DNA of 64,000 nucleotides, from the NCBI RefSeq assembly GCF_030732225.1, contig NZ_CP132230.1:1640001-1704000 (forward strand), in the 5' to 3' direction. A program made the translations under genes and the position numbers. This document shows positions 40,994 through 51,500 of this stretch, piece by piece; the stretch's first letter is position 1; every line of letters starts with the position of its first letter. The notes under the pieces were generated by a model that was given only the letters and a program-made list of their open reading frames with translations, was not told where the DNA came from and did not search any database. This DNA comes from Streptococcus iniae. Lineage in GTDB: Bacteria; Bacillota; Bacilli; Lactobacillales; Streptococcaceae.

Positions 40994-42320
40994 GCCTATT
41001 CCTCTTTTCAAATACCTCTAAACAGGCCTGATGCAGATGATAAGCTAACTCGCTATCTCCTTTTAAGAAAATAAAATCTTGAAAAGCCAGTTGGTAATCA
41101 CACAGTTTCTGACTAACCGCCTGGGACAATTGATTGGTAAGCAAAAGATGATTAACTTTAGATAGACATTGCGCACCCAAAAGCCTACCATCACACTGGC
41201 TAACAATTAATTTAATTCTAAAAATAGAAGAGTCTTCTTCTAATTCTGCCTGATAAACAAACGTTACAAGATCACTATAAATGGAAGCTTCTTCTTCTGT
41301 AATACCAACACTGGATCTATAATAACCAAAGTGATGTCCCCCTACTACTTTGGTGCTTTCAAGCATTGGAACATTATAGCCAGCCAAATGATAAGCTAAA
41401 GCCTGACCTGAGCGCACTGCCTGATTAATTAAAGGAGTGTAATAAGGGATGCCAAGTGGAGAAAACTGAGAGGACACCAAATCCCCAATCGCATAAATAG
41501 AAGGGTTGCTGGTTTTAAAATGCTCATCTACCTTAACGGTTTTATCAAGTAAACACTCTACCTGACTGTCAAGTAAGTCACTGTTAGGTCTAAAATTCAC
41601 AGCCAAGAATGCCAAATCTCCACTAATGACTTCTCCTTTATCAGTAACTAAAGATAACCCTTGGGGTGTTTCTTCAATAGCCTTAATACGGGTTTGTGTT
41701 AAAAGACAAATACCCATGTTAGCCATTTCTGTAAGTAATGGGTCTAACATTTCGATATCTGTTTGGTGAAAATCAACATGGTCAGCTGCCTCAATTAATG
41801 TCACAGACTTGCCTTTCAAGGAGAGACTATAGGCTAAATCAATGCCAATTGGACCTGCTCCAATGACCAAAATTGCCTGACTGTCATCAATTTTATCAAG
41901 TGCATCTCGACTATTGGTGAAATATTTTGTTGTCAAGACTTTCTCATTATCTGCACCCTTAATGTAATGTGATTCAGCCTTTGCTCCCATTGCACAAACT
42001 AGGGTTTCATAGGCTTCCTGACAAATAGAACCATCAGCTAACTTAAGGCTTAAGCTTTTTTCCTGACTATTGATTTCAATAACTTCTCCTTGTAGCCGAT
42101 CAACTTGTTTATGCCCATGTAAAATAGGACTATCCCAAAGTGATTGGGATAAATCTGTGATGCTTTGTCGAAGGTAATAATTGAGACCATTAGGAAGATA
42201 GTTTGACTTACTTTCTTTGTCAATAAGGATTATTTCTGCCTCTGGCTTCAGGGTTACTAATTGTTCCGCGCATGCGATTGCCGCAAAGGAAGCGCCAATA
42301 ATATGTATTTTCTCTGTCAT
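40983..42320 (-). CDS. Nox/CoADR-like FAD-NAD(P) oxidoreductase lacking the redox cysteine
   Basis: 445-aa pyridine nucleotide-disulfide oxidoreductase similar to NADH oxidase and CoA-disulfide reductase. The FAD fold starts at once (IIGASFAA, 6-13), NAD(P)-binding GAGPIG is at about 152-157, the second FAD motif AIGDLVSS at about 275-282, and a C-terminal dimerisation domain follows. Where family members carry the active-site FL-x-CG, this protein has YLPNGL (about 41-46), so the catalytic cysteine is replaced by Asn. Water-forming or disulfide chemistry is then unlikely; peroxide formation or another electron acceptor is possible. The start is set by the fold. There is no Shine-Dalgarno, and a -10 lies 7 nt before the ATG. 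It is cotranscribed with the Mga-like gene. Confidence 0.85.
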   Translation of the reverse strand: MTEKIHIIGASFAAIACAEQLVTLKPEAEIILIDKESKSNYLPNGLNYYLRQSITDLSQSLWDSPILHGHKQVDRLQGEVIEINSQEKSLSLKLADGSICQEAYETLVCAMGAKAESHYIKGADNEKVLTTKYFTNSRDALDKIDDSQAILVIGAGPIGIDLAYSLSLKGKSVTLIEAADHVDFHQTDIEMLDPLLTEMANMGICLLTQTRIKAIEETPQGLSLVTDKGEVISGDLAFLAVNFRPNSDLLDSQVECLLDKTVKVDEHFKTSNPSIYAIGDLVSSQFSPLGIPYYTPLINQAVRSGQALAYHLAGYNVPMLESTKVVGGHHFGYYRSSVGITEEEASIYSDLVTFVYQAELEEDSSIFRIKLIVSQCDGRLLGAQCLSKVNHLLLTNQLSQAVSQKLCDYQLAFQDFIFLKGDSELAYHLHQACLEVFEKRNRHEN

Positions 42321-42327
42321 ATTTCTT

Positions 42328-42365
42328 ATTATACCAATTCCATTCAGATAATGTAAACGTTTTAC
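42328..42365 (-). promoter_or_regulatory. Promoter of the Nox-like gene with an overlapping half-cre
   Basis: Minus-strand TTTACA (42352-42357), 18-nt spacer, TATAAT (42328-42333), then 7 nt to the ATG at 42320. The plus-strand TGTAAACGTTTTAC (42352-42365) matches 12 of 14 cre positions and covers the -35. Confidence 0.6.
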
Positions 42366-42370
42366 TTTAA

Positions 42371-42396
42371 AAGCCCAACCTCTCAAGATTGGACTT
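42371..42396 (-). terminator. Terminator of glpKOF
   Basis: 10-bp stem AAGTCCAATC/GGTTGGGCTT (two G-U pairs) followed on the minus strand by TTAAAG. The T-tract is short, so some read-through into the Nox-like gene is possible. Confidence 0.6.
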
Positions 42397-42418
42397 CTTA
42401 TTTCAGTTATCTAATGTT

Positions 42419-43120
42419 TTAAAATACCACAGTGTATAAGAGAACTGCAAGAACTGCTCCAACAATTGGACCAATAATTGGAATCCATGAGTAAGACCAA
42501 TCTGAGTCACCTTTATTTTCAATTGGCAAGAGTGCGTGAAGCAAACGCGGTCCAAAATCCCTTGCTGGGTTGATGGCATAACCTGTTGTTCCTCCTAATG
42601 AAAGACCAATACCAATAATTAATGTTCCAACAGACAATGTGCCTAAACCTGCTGGCATTTTATACATGCCAATTGCCAGGATTCCAAGAACCAAAACAAA
42701 TGTTCCAAAGATTTCACTAAGCACGTTTGACGTTGTGTCTCTTAATGCTGGACCAGTTGCAAAGGTTCCTAAAATATCTGCTGGTTCTTGTGCAACCTTG
42801 TAATGTGGTCTAAATTGGAGATAGACTAAGAGTGAGCCTAACATAGCACCAACAATTTGTGCAATTGAATACATGGCAGCGGTTCCCCAACTAATATCAC
42901 CTTTTACAGCAAAAGCAATGCTAACTGCTGGATTAAGGTGTGCTGGAGCAATGTGACCAGAAATGAAAGCTGCTACAGCAACAGCGATTCCCCAACCTGT
43001 TGTAATAACAATCCAACCAGAATTGTTGTTTTTGGTTTTCGGCAAAACAACACCCGCAACAACCCCATTACCAAGTAAAACCAGTAAGGCTGTTCCTAAA
43101 AATTCTCCAAAGATATCCAT
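42419..43120 (-). CDS. glpF: Glycerol uptake facilitator (aquaglyceroporin)
   Basis: Membrane channel for glycerol, 233 aa, six helices with two half-helices. The two NPA boxes are HLNPAVS (about 61-67) and INPARDFGP (about 185-193). The Asp after the second NPAR is the mark of glycerol-conducting members. It is the last gene of glpK-glpO-glpF, 12 nt after glpO. Confidence 0.96.
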   Translation of the reverse strand: MDIFGEFLGTALLVLLGNGVVAGVVLPKTKNNNSGWIVITTGWGIAVAVAAFISGHIAPAHLNPAVSIAFAVKGDISWGTAAMYSIAQIVGAMLGSLLVYLQFRPHYKVAQEPADILGTFATGPALRDTTSNVLSEIFGTFVLVLGILAIGMYKMPAGLGTLSVGTLIIGIGLSLGGTTGYAINPARDFGPRLLHALLPIENKGDSDWSYSWIPIIGPIVGAVLAVLLYTVVF

Positions 43121-43132
43121 ACCCTAATCCCC

Positions 43133-44962
43133 TTATTTTCTTTTTAATTCTTCTAAGTCATTATCTTTAAGATTTTGAACAAGCTCTTCAGTATAGGCTC
43201 CTTTTTCTTCCTCTGTCCAAGACAAATGCTTAGCCATTTCAGCAATGACTGGCTCAATTAATTGATCCATCTGAGTTCTCTTAAAGAGCATGTGGTTAGT
43301 TCTTCTTAAGAAGAAATCAGTTGGTCGCAAGGCCATCTCATAATCCATAGCATAATGAAGTGACAAGGTTTCACATAATGTCAACCCTTTTGCAGCTGTG
43401 ATTTGACGTGTTAGTGCGAAAACTTTTGGTGCATTTGAGCCATATAGATTTGCTAAATAACGAGCCTCATCCATTGTTAGGCCATTTAATGCTCCTAATT
43501 GTGCGTAAGCTTCTAACTCTGAATCCACATTAGCAGGGTTAATTTCCCCACCAGAAACTGGATAAGTGGTTGAATTGATAAGTTTAAACTGTTTATCGTA
43601 CTTGTCATTCAATACCTTGATTAAGATGTCAAGGGCTCCTTCTGCCATCTTACGGTAGTCAGTGATTTTACCACCTGCTAAAGTAAAGAGACCATTATCA
43701 TCACATTCAAAGCTTGAGCCTCTAGAAACAGCTGATGGATCCAATTCTTTTTCTGAAGTGCTTGATTCAACTGCTTTAATAGCATGCTCAACTGTTTCGC
43801 GACTCTCCTTATGGTTTAAGTAAGACTCAACAGTAGTAATAAGATGTGTAAAGCTTTCATCACTTAACTTGCCACTGTTACCACCATTGTAGTCTGAAGC
43901 ACTATTGCCAGATAAGAGTGGTCGTAAACCAGCCCATGAACTTTCAATGTCATCAATGCTAAGGTTAGCTTCTGGGAATCTACGGTTGACAATATCTAGC
44001 AAGTAATCCACGTCTTCTTGAGTGACTTTTGGATTTTTCAAATCACCTGTATAATCAGTATCTGTTGTTCCAAAATATGTTTTTTCTTCACGAGGTAAGA
44101 CAAATACCATACGACCATCATTTAAACCAGTATCCACATAAACTGGCTGAGAGACATTCAATTTTTGACGGTCTACAACCAAGTGAACCCCTTTTGTCGG
44201 ACGCAGTTGCTGAATCTTATTGCCTGTTTTAGCAAAATTCCGGATATCATCACTCCAAGGTCCTGTTGTATTAATAACAAGACGCGCTTTAATAAGGATT
44301 TCTTGATTTGTTATCAAATCTCTTGCTTTAACACCACAAACTTTTCCTTGGTCATCTAATAGAAAATCTTCTGCTTTAACATGACTGGCTAAGAGTGCCC
44401 CATCTTGATTAGCCCGTTTGATATTTTCAATAACAAGTCGGGCATCATTATTTCTAAAATCTAGGTAAACACCGCCACCTAGTAAGCCTTCTTTTTGCAA
44501 GTCAGGCTGTCTCGCTAGAACGTCTTCTTTACTTAAGACTTTATTAGCCAAGTCTGTTTGAGAAACACCTGCTAAGAGGTCATATAAATCCATTGCTACT
44601 TTGAGACGGAACATGTTAAAAGTACTTCCTGGCTCATCATATACTGGCAATAACATAGGATCTGGTTTTGGAATATGTGGTGCAATCCTTTGAACAACTG
44701 CACGTTCTGAAACAGTATCCGAAACAACCTCAACATCAAATTGTTTAAGGTAGCGAAGCCCACCATGGACCAGTTTGGTTGAACGGCTAGATGTTCCTTC
44801 AGCAAAGTCTTGCATTTCAATCAGACCAGTATCTAGTCCACTGGCTGCAGCTTGAAGAGCAACACCTGCTCCTGTAATCCCACCACCAATAATCAGCAAG
44901 TCTAAGGTTCTTTCTTGCATTTTTTGGAGTGCTAAACGTCTTGTTTCTTTTGAAAATTCCAT
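43133..44962 (-). CDS. glpO: Alpha-glycerophosphate oxidase
   Basis: FAD enzyme oxidising glycerol 3-phosphate to DHAP with O2 and releasing H2O2. 609 aa. N-terminal FAD motif IIGGGITGAG at about 24-33 and SSRSTKLVHGG at about 59-69. The length and the roughly 50-residue insertion near 350-400 (YNGGNSGKLSD region) distinguish streptococcal GlpO from quinone-linked GlpD. It is a source of peroxide in streptococci, relevant to the redox genes nearby. Confidence 0.95.
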   Translation of the reverse strand: MEFSKETRRLALQKMQERTLDLLIIGGGITGAGVALQAAASGLDTGLIEMQDFAEGTSSRSTKLVHGGLRYLKQFDVEVVSDTVSERAVVQRIAPHIPKPDPMLLPVYDEPGSTFNMFRLKVAMDLYDLLAGVSQTDLANKVLSKEDVLARQPDLQKEGLLGGGVYLDFRNNDARLVIENIKRANQDGALLASHVKAEDFLLDDQGKVCGVKARDLITNQEILIKARLVINTTGPWSDDIRNFAKTGNKIQQLRPTKGVHLVVDRQKLNVSQPVYVDTGLNDGRMVFVLPREEKTYFGTTDTDYTGDLKNPKVTQEDVDYLLDIVNRRFPEANLSIDDIESSWAGLRPLLSGNSASDYNGGNSGKLSDESFTHLITTVESYLNHKESRETVEHAIKAVESSTSEKELDPSAVSRGSSFECDDNGLFTLAGGKITDYRKMAEGALDILIKVLNDKYDKQFKLINSTTYPVSGGEINPANVDSELEAYAQLGALNGLTMDEARYLANLYGSNAPKVFALTRQITAAKGLTLCETLSLHYAMDYEMALRPTDFFLRRTNHMLFKRTQMDQLIEPVIAEMAKHLSWTEEEKGAYTEELVQNLKDNDLEELKRK

Positions 44963-44971
44963 CTTATCCTC

Positions 44972-46558
<1,587 letters not shown>

Positions 46559-46566
46559 TTATCAAG

Positions 46567-46593
46567 AATTTCTGACGACTAAAAAATTTCTGA
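46567..46593. repeat. Two 9-bp direct repeats upstream of the glpK promoter
   Basis: AATTTCTGA at 46567-46575 and 46585-46593, exactly 18 bp apart, about 30-60 bp upstream of the -10. Possible binding site for an activator; the protein is unknown. Confidence 0.5.
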
Positions 46594-46624
46594 TAAGATA
46601 TGTTAAAATTTATCATAATAAAAA

Positions 46625-46646
46625 AACCTATGACTATTCATAGGTT
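46625..46646 (-). terminator. Terminator of the PepSY lipoprotein gene
   Basis: Perfect 9-bp stem AACCTATGA/TCATAGGTT with a 4-nt loop, then TTTTTT on the minus strand. Confidence 0.9.
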
Positions 46647-46655
46647 AAACTCTTA

Positions 46656-47006
46656 TTAATCATTATGATTATCTGAAGATTTTTCAACAATATCACCATT
46701 TTGTGAATCAATACTATAGCTATATTCTTTACTGTCTTTGTCAAATTCAATATCATAGACTTCTTGGCCATCTTCTGTTTCAAGTTTAATGGTCAAGTTC
46801 TTGACATCTCCTTCAGCAAATCCTGCATCTTTTAATGCAATTGCTTTAGCTTTTTCTTCTGTAATTGCTGCTTTTTTTGTGTGAGTTGTTACTTTTTGGC
46901 TGTTAGACTGTTGAACATGATCATCGTCTTTATCCATATCACAAGCTGCAAGTGCCAATACTGAAAGTCCCGTTAATAGCATAAGGGAAAAGTTTCTCTT
47001 TTTCAT
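46656..47006 (-). CDS. PepSY-domain lipoprotein
   Basis: 116-aa exported lipoprotein. The signal peptide ends in the lipobox LALAAC (C22 to be lipidated). An acidic linker follows (DMDKDDD), then a PepSY domain at about 45-110 with ITEEKAKAIALKDAG and a YDIEFDKDSKEYSYSID core. PepSY domains often inhibit peptidases; the partner here is unknown. Shine-Dalgarno-like AAAGTAGG lies 6 nt before the ATG. It is a single gene. The upstream region carries a 15-nt palindrome that resembles a PerR box. Confidence 0.9.
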   Translation of the reverse strand: MKKRNFSLMLLTGLSVLALAACDMDKDDDHVQQSNSQKVTTHTKKAAITEEKAKAIALKDAGFAEGDVKNLTIKLETEDGQEVYDIEFDKDSKEYSYSIDSQNGDIVEKSSDNHND

Positions 47007-47032
47007 ATTATACCTACTTTCTATTTTCTTTT

Positions 47033-47089
47033 ATTATACACTAGCTATGTAGAGACTTCTAACAATCTGCTTAGTTAGAGTCACTCTAA
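47033..47089 (-). promoter_or_regulatory. Promoter of the PepSY gene with a PerR/Fur-like 7-1-7 palindrome
   Basis: Minus-strand TTAGAA (47057-47062), 18-nt spacer, TATAAT (47033-47038). The perfect palindrome TTAGAGT-C-ACTCTAA (47075-47089) lies 12 bp upstream of the -35 and matches 13 of 15 positions of a PerR-type box TTANAATNATTNTAA. Confidence 0.5.
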
Positions 47090-47120
47090 GACTTCAGATA
47101 TGAGATACCTGCTTATCTAA

Positions 47121-47168
47121 AAAACTAGAAAACCTTTATTCCAAATGGATAAAAAGAGTTTCTAGTTT
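47121..47168 (-). terminator. Terminator of glyQ-glyS-DUF896
   Basis: Long stem with outer AAACTAGAAA/TTTCTAGTTT and inner TTTATCC/GGAATAAA pairings, followed on the minus strand by TTTTTT. Confidence 0.85.
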
Positions 47169-47172
47169 GTTT

Positions 47173-47430
47173 TTATGATTTTGGATCATCTAGCGAACGG
47201 CCATGTAAGCCTTTTTCACGTTGCACTTGTCTCAATTTTTCGGGTGTAACATCATTGCCTTTTTCATCAACAATTTTAATTCCTTCAACATGATGACGAA
47301 CGGACCTGCGGTAACCTTCAATATATTCTTCACGCAGTCTAGCTTGTTCGACTTTTTCAGGACCAGTCAAACCAACTGTTTTTTTCTTTTTGGCTAACTC
47401 GTTAATGCGAGCAATTTTTTTAGGATCCAT
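47173..47430 (-). CDS. DUF896 (YnzC/YozL-like) protein
   Basis: 85-aa basic cytoplasmic protein with the family signature [15 protein letters not shown] and [14 protein letters not shown]. The B. subtilis YnzC is SOS-linked, but here the gene is the last of the glyQS operon, 31 nt after glyS, so it would be expressed with glycyl-tRNA synthetase. No enzymatic motif is visible. Confidence 0.9.
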   Translation of the reverse strand: MDPKKIARINELAKKKKTVGLTGPEKVEQARLREEYIEGYRRSVRHHVEGIKIVDEKGNDVTPEKLRQVQREKGLHGRSLDDPKS

Positions 47431-47461
47431 CTCTCTTCCTTTCTGTTAAAAAAGTTGCTTT

Positions 47462-49501
47462 TTATTTGGTATTTAAGAGATTAAATTTGGCTAGTTTATT
47501 AGCTTTTTCAACTAAGCTTGCTAAAAGAGCCAAACGATTATTTTTAAGCTTTTGATCATCAACCATAACCATTGTATTGTCAAAGAAAGCAATAATCTTA
47601 TCTGTTAGGCCAAATAATTCTTGTAATGCTTGACTAGCAGTACCCTTAAGTGTTAAAGCATTAATGGCTTCAAAAAGAGCTTTTTCAGCATCATTTTCAA
47701 AGAAACTTTCAGTGACTGTTAATCCTTCTTCAGCTTTTTCAGCTAGATTAAAGACACGCGCCAAACTCTCAACAGCTTCTTTGTAATTATCTGCTTTTGA
47801 AGCTTCTCGTAGAGCATCAGCCATTTCAATCATTTGTGGCACTTGGTCATTTGAACTTGCAAGAACTGCTGATTTAATATCTTTTGGAATATGATTTCCC
47901 ATCATTTTTTCAATACGGGCTGCAATAAAGGCCATAACCTCTTCTTGGTGATCATAAGTTAAACTGTCAAATGACAATTGGTAACAATCTTCTACCAACT
48001 GCGCTAGAGAAATATGCCAACCAAAAGCATCAAGAATACGAACAATTCCTTGGGTTGCACGACGAAGAGCATATGGGTCATTTGAACCACTAGGAATAAG
48101 TCCTACGCTAAAGAATGAAAGCAGGGTATCTAATTTGTCTGCTAGGGCTAAAACAGCACCAACTTTTGTTTTCGGCAGATCACCTTCTGCTGAATTTGGT
48201 AAATAGTGTTCTCGAATTGCTGTTGCTACATTATCATTTTCACCAGCTAAAAGGGCGTATTTTTCTCCCATCAAACCTTGTAATTCATCAAATTCACCAA
48301 CCATACCGGTGAGCAAATCAAATTTGTAAATTTGGCTAGCACGTGCCACTGCTTTACTGTCATCTTCTGATAAACCAGCTTTTTGAGTTAAATAAGCTGC
48401 GATAACACCCGTACGCTCCATGTGTTCTGCTAAAGTCCCAATTTTTTCATGAAAAGTAACATGTGCCAATTTAGCAACAAGGTCTGAAATAACAAGTTTT
48501 TGGTCTTCACGCCAGAAGAATTCACCATCTTCAAGTCGAGCAACCAAAACCTTCTCATTTCCCTTAATAACGTTATGAATCCCTTTTTCATTACCGTTAC
48601 GTACAGAAATAAAATGGGGAAGTAAGTTACCATTATGATCACGGACAACAAAATAACGCTGGTGATTTTTCATGGACGTAACCAAAACTTCTTCTGGGAC
48701 GTCTAAATATTTGGCATCAAATGAGCCCATAAAAGCAGTTGGGTATTCTACTAAATTTAACACTTCATTAAGTAACTCAGCATCAATATCAACCTGAACA
48801 TTTTCCTGAGCTTCAATAGCTTTAATCTGTTCAACAATCATATCCTGACGTTCTTTAGGATTTGCGATGACAAAGACCTCTTTCAACTGCGCTTCGTATG
48901 AATTGGCAGAAGTGATTTCTGTCTCATGACCTAAGAAACGATGACCACGCGATGTTCTAGCTGATGTAATGTCTAAGAAATCCATTTCCAAGGCTTTATC
49001 ATCAAGTAAAACCGTTAATGTGTGAACAGGACGAATGTATTCAAAGCTATTATTAGCCCAATGCATTGAAACCGGGAAAGTCATGTTGCTAAGGACTGTA
49101 GGGATTTCAGCCAAAACAGCTTCTGCCATTTTACCACTTTCATGTTTAGTGACATAGACATACTCTTCGCCTTTAATATCACGAAATTCGATAGCATCAG
49201 TTGTCAGTCCTTTACCACGGACAAATCCTTGTGCCGCTTTTGAAAAATTGCCTTCTTTGTCTAGTGCAATCTTTTTAGACGGCCCCTTGAAATCTTCAGT
49301 CAAGTCTGTTTGTTTATCAGCTAAACCAAGGACACGTACGGCTAGACGACGTGGGGTTGAAAAAGTTTCAATAGCATCAAAAGTAAGGCGGTTTTCAGAT
49401 AAGAAGCTCGCCATTTTATCGCCTAATTGCTTTTCACTTGATGTGACAACATAGGCTGGTAATTCTTCAAGTCCAAGTTCTACTAATAGATTTTTTGTCA
49501 T
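47462..49501 (-). CDS. glyS: Glycyl-tRNA synthetase, beta subunit
   Basis: 679-aa tRNA-binding subunit of the tetrameric alpha2beta2 enzyme. N-terminal [14 protein letters not shown] is the family signature, a HD-like domain lies mid-protein (about 330-500), and an anticodon-binding (DALR-like) domain is at the C-terminus. It lies 51 nt after glyQ, and expression is set by the T-box leader upstream of glyQ. Confidence 0.97.
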   Translation of the reverse strand: MTKNLLVELGLEELPAYVVTSSEKQLGDKMASFLSENRLTFDAIETFSTPRRLAVRVLGLADKQTDLTEDFKGPSKKIALDKEGNFSKAAQGFVRGKGLTTDAIEFRDIKGEEYVYVTKHESGKMAEAVLAEIPTVLSNMTFPVSMHWANNSFEYIRPVHTLTVLLDDKALEMDFLDITSARTSRGHRFLGHETEITSANSYEAQLKEVFVIANPKERQDMIVEQIKAIEAQENVQVDIDAELLNEVLNLVEYPTAFMGSFDAKYLDVPEEVLVTSMKNHQRYFVVRDHNGNLLPHFISVRNGNEKGIHNVIKGNEKVLVARLEDGEFFWREDQKLVISDLVAKLAHVTFHEKIGTLAEHMERTGVIAAYLTQKAGLSEDDSKAVARASQIYKFDLLTGMVGEFDELQGLMGEKYALLAGENDNVATAIREHYLPNSAEGDLPKTKVGAVLALADKLDTLLSFFSVGLIPSGSNDPYALRRATQGIVRILDAFGWHISLAQLVEDCYQLSFDSLTYDHQEEVMAFIAARIEKMMGNHIPKDIKSAVLASSNDQVPQMIEMADALREASKADNYKEAVESLARVFNLAEKAEEGLTVTESFFENDAEKALFEAINALTLKGTASQALQELFGLTDKIIAFFDNTMVMVDDQKLKNNRLALLASLVEKANKLAKFNLLNTK

Positions 49502-49552
49502 GTTTTATGTCTCCGAAAAATGTTTTCTTCTTTTTATTAAGGTAGGTATTTT

Positions 49553-50476
49553 CTATTTCTCTTCTGAATCTTCTGCTAGAAGTTTGGCACGGCTTGCTTC
49601 ATCTAAAAGGGGGTAACCCAATTTACGACGTTCTGCTACAAAGGTTTTAGCAACTTGTCTTGCAAGGTTACGAATTCGAGCAATATACCCTGCACGCTCT
49701 GTTACTGAAACAGCACCTCTGGCATCTAAAAGGTTAAAGGTATGTGAGCATTTGAGTACATAGTCATAGGCTGGATGCACTAAACCTTCCTCCAAGGCAC
49801 GGCCTGCCTCTTTTTCAAATTTCTCAAAGTTTTCTAACAACATGTCCTGATCGGAGATTTCAAAAGAATATTTTGACTGTTCATATTCAGGTTGAAGGAA
49901 GATTTCACCATACTTAACGCCAGGTGCCCATTCAATATCATAAACAGAATCCACTTCTTGAATATAAGAAGCTAGACGCTCTAATCCATAAGTCACTTCA
50001 GATGTTACTGGACTTGTTGCAAGTCCTCCAACTTGTTGGAAATAGGTAAACTGCGTAATTTCCATACCATCTAACCAAACTTCCCAACCAAGTCCAGCTG
50101 ATCCTGTTGAAGGGTTTTCCCAGTTGTCTTCAACAAAACGAATATCATGTTCTAAGGGATTAATTCCTAATGTTTCAAGAGATTCAAGGTAAAGTTCTTG
50201 GATGTTTGACGGGGATGGTTTCATAACCACTTGGAATTGATGGTGTTGATATAGACGGTTAGGATTTTCCCCATAACGCCCATCCGCAGGGCGACGACTT
50301 GGCTCTACATAAGCAGCATTCCAAGGTTCAGGACCAATGGCACGAAGAAAGGTATAAGGACTCATTGTTCCCGCACCTTTTTCATTATCATAAGCTTGCA
50401 TTAGCATGCAACCTTTATCGTTCCAATAGTGTTGCAAAGTTAAAATAATTTCTTGAAAAGTAAGTTTTTTAGACAT
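49553..50476 (-). CDS. glyQ: Glycyl-tRNA synthetase, alpha subunit
   Basis: Catalytic class II aaRS subunit, 307 aa. N-terminal [38 protein letters not shown] (motif 2 region, about 56-74), and [19 protein letters not shown] are family hallmarks. It is the first gene of glyQ-glyS-DUF896 behind a glycine T-box leader. Confidence 0.98.
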   Translation of the reverse strand: MSKKLTFQEIILTLQHYWNDKGCMLMQAYDNEKGAGTMSPYTFLRAIGPEPWNAAYVEPSRRPADGRYGENPNRLYQHHQFQVVMKPSPSNIQELYLESLETLGINPLEHDIRFVEDNWENPSTGSAGLGWEVWLDGMEITQFTYFQQVGGLATSPVTSEVTYGLERLASYIQEVDSVYDIEWAPGVKYGEIFLQPEYEQSKYSFEISDQDMLLENFEKFEKEAGRALEEGLVHPAYDYVLKCSHTFNLLDARGAVSVTERAGYIARIRNLARQVAKTFVAERRKLGYPLLDEASRAKLLAEDSEEK

Positions 50477-50614
50477 GATTTTCTCCTATCTTTTGTTACA
50501 TCAGTTAAGGGGCAACAGATTATTCTTAAAATAAAGCAAATTCCTTAGCTTGGCAAGTCGCTCTAGTTGCTTTTAGGTTGCCACTTCTCAGTACTAGTAG
50601 CCATCTTAAAGCAT

Positions 50615-50806
50615 AAGAAAAAGTGAAACCACTCCAACACTCCTATACAAATGTATAGGGGCGTTGAAACGCGGTTCCACCCTAATTTATGACTTCATTG
50701 TTAATTATACTGTTTTGTAATAATGAAAGTGCCTCATATTTTACTCATCACTCGGCTCACACCATCCCGAACTCGCTTAAGAAAAAGCTAAAATAATTTC
50801 TTTCCT
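50615..50806 (-). promoter_or_regulatory. Glycine T-box riboswitch leader of glyQS
   Basis: tRNA-sensing leader. The minus strand contains the T-box GGGTGGAACCGCG (50670-50682). The competing terminator pairs GTGGAACC with GGTTTCAC (50623-50630) around an inner hairpin CCTATACA/TGTATAGG, and is followed by TTTTTC. In stem I, GAAAG/CTTTC and ATTATTTT/AAAATAT pairings frame a loop GAGGCA, making GGC (50731-50733) the likely specifier codon for tRNA-Gly. The distal GGGATGGTGTGAGCC segment matches the usual stem I apex. Between 50477 and 50610 nothing else is seen. Confidence 0.9.
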
Positions 50807-50812
50807 AGAAAC

Positions 50813-50841
50813 ATTCTAGCACATTACAAACAACTTGTCTA
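50813..50841 (-). promoter_or_regulatory. Promoter of the glyQS T-box leader
   Basis: Minus-strand TAGACA (50836-50841), 17-nt spacer, extended TGC-TAGAAT (-10 at 50813-50818). Confidence 0.75.
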
Positions 50842-50850
50842 GAAAATCAG

Positions 50851-51387
50851 TTATTGCAATTGCGTCTTCTTAAAGGTACTTGGAATGATAATTTCTGAAA
50901 GCAGTTGGTTCTCTTCTCGGATTCTAATGTATAGTGAGAGAATATAGAAAGGAAATAACAAGGTAGCTGTAATTTGTGCATGGCAAAGTAAAACAATCCC
51001 TATTAATTCAGGACAAATGTTCAAAAAATAATTAGGGTGCTTAACATATTTGAAAAGCCAATGGTCAACATAAGGATGCTCTTTTTTAAGCATCAGTTTA
51101 ACCGTCCAAATACCACTTAACAAATGAGTTACCCAATAGAGCATGGCTATTGAAAATACCATTAGACTTAGTCCTAACAGACCAATACCATCCAATCTTA
51201 CTTTATTTAACAAAGCTTCCGTTAAGGCAAAAAAATAAATCATGATATGAAGCAAGGTCAAGAATTTGGAGTTTTTTGCTCCGAACTCTTTACCTCCTTC
51301 TGCTAAAATACGTTTTTCGTTTTGAATGGATATTTTTAAGAATAGAAGACGGATGATAAACATCGTCATCATAAGAACAAGTATCAT
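50851..51387 (-). CDS. ICMT/PEMT-like membrane methyltransferase homologue
   Basis: 178-aa protein with about five membrane helices. The C-terminal VKHPNYFLNICPE (about 115-127) matches the isoprenylcysteine carboxyl methyltransferase / phospholipid methyltransferase SAM-binding signature (RHPxY...E). In bacteria these proteins have no proven substrate; roles in polyketide clusters or lipid methylation are known elsewhere. It lies directly upstream of the glyQS promoter with its own perfect-consensus promoter (51421-51449). The function is inferred from the fold only. Confidence 0.75.
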   Translation of the reverse strand: MILVLMMTMFIIRLLFLKISIQNEKRILAEGGKEFGAKNSKFLTLLHIMIYFFALTEALLNKVRLDGIGLLGLSLMVFSIAMLYWVTHLLSGIWTVKLMLKKEHPYVDHWLFKYVKHPNYFLNICPELIGIVLLCHAQITATLLFPFYILSLYIRIREENQLLSEIIIPSTFKKTQLQ

Positions 51388-51420
51388 TGCTTTTTAAACC
51401 TCTTTTTATATAATGAAATT

Positions 51421-51449
51421 ATTATACAAAAATGATAATAAAATGTCAA
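51421..51449 (-). promoter_or_regulatory. Consensus sigma-A promoter of the ICMT-like gene
   Basis: Minus-strand TTGACA (51444-51449), 17-nt spacer, TATAAT (51421-51426): exact consensus at both hexamers. Confidence 0.85.
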
Positions 51450-51457
51450 TCAAACTA

Positions 51458-51494
51458 AAAACAGAGCTCCATTCAGAAAACGAATCCCTGTTTT
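51458..51494 (-). terminator. Terminator of the aldo/keto reductase gene
   Basis: Minus-strand AAAACAG/CTGTTTT stem with inner ATTC/GAAT pairing and bulges, ending in a T-run. Confidence 0.65.
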
Positions 51495-51500
51495 AAAATC

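Noticed and set aside
42321..42386. Longer start for the Nox-like gene
   Set aside because: The extra residues come from the glpF terminator and promoter region, and the FAD motif needs a start at 42320.
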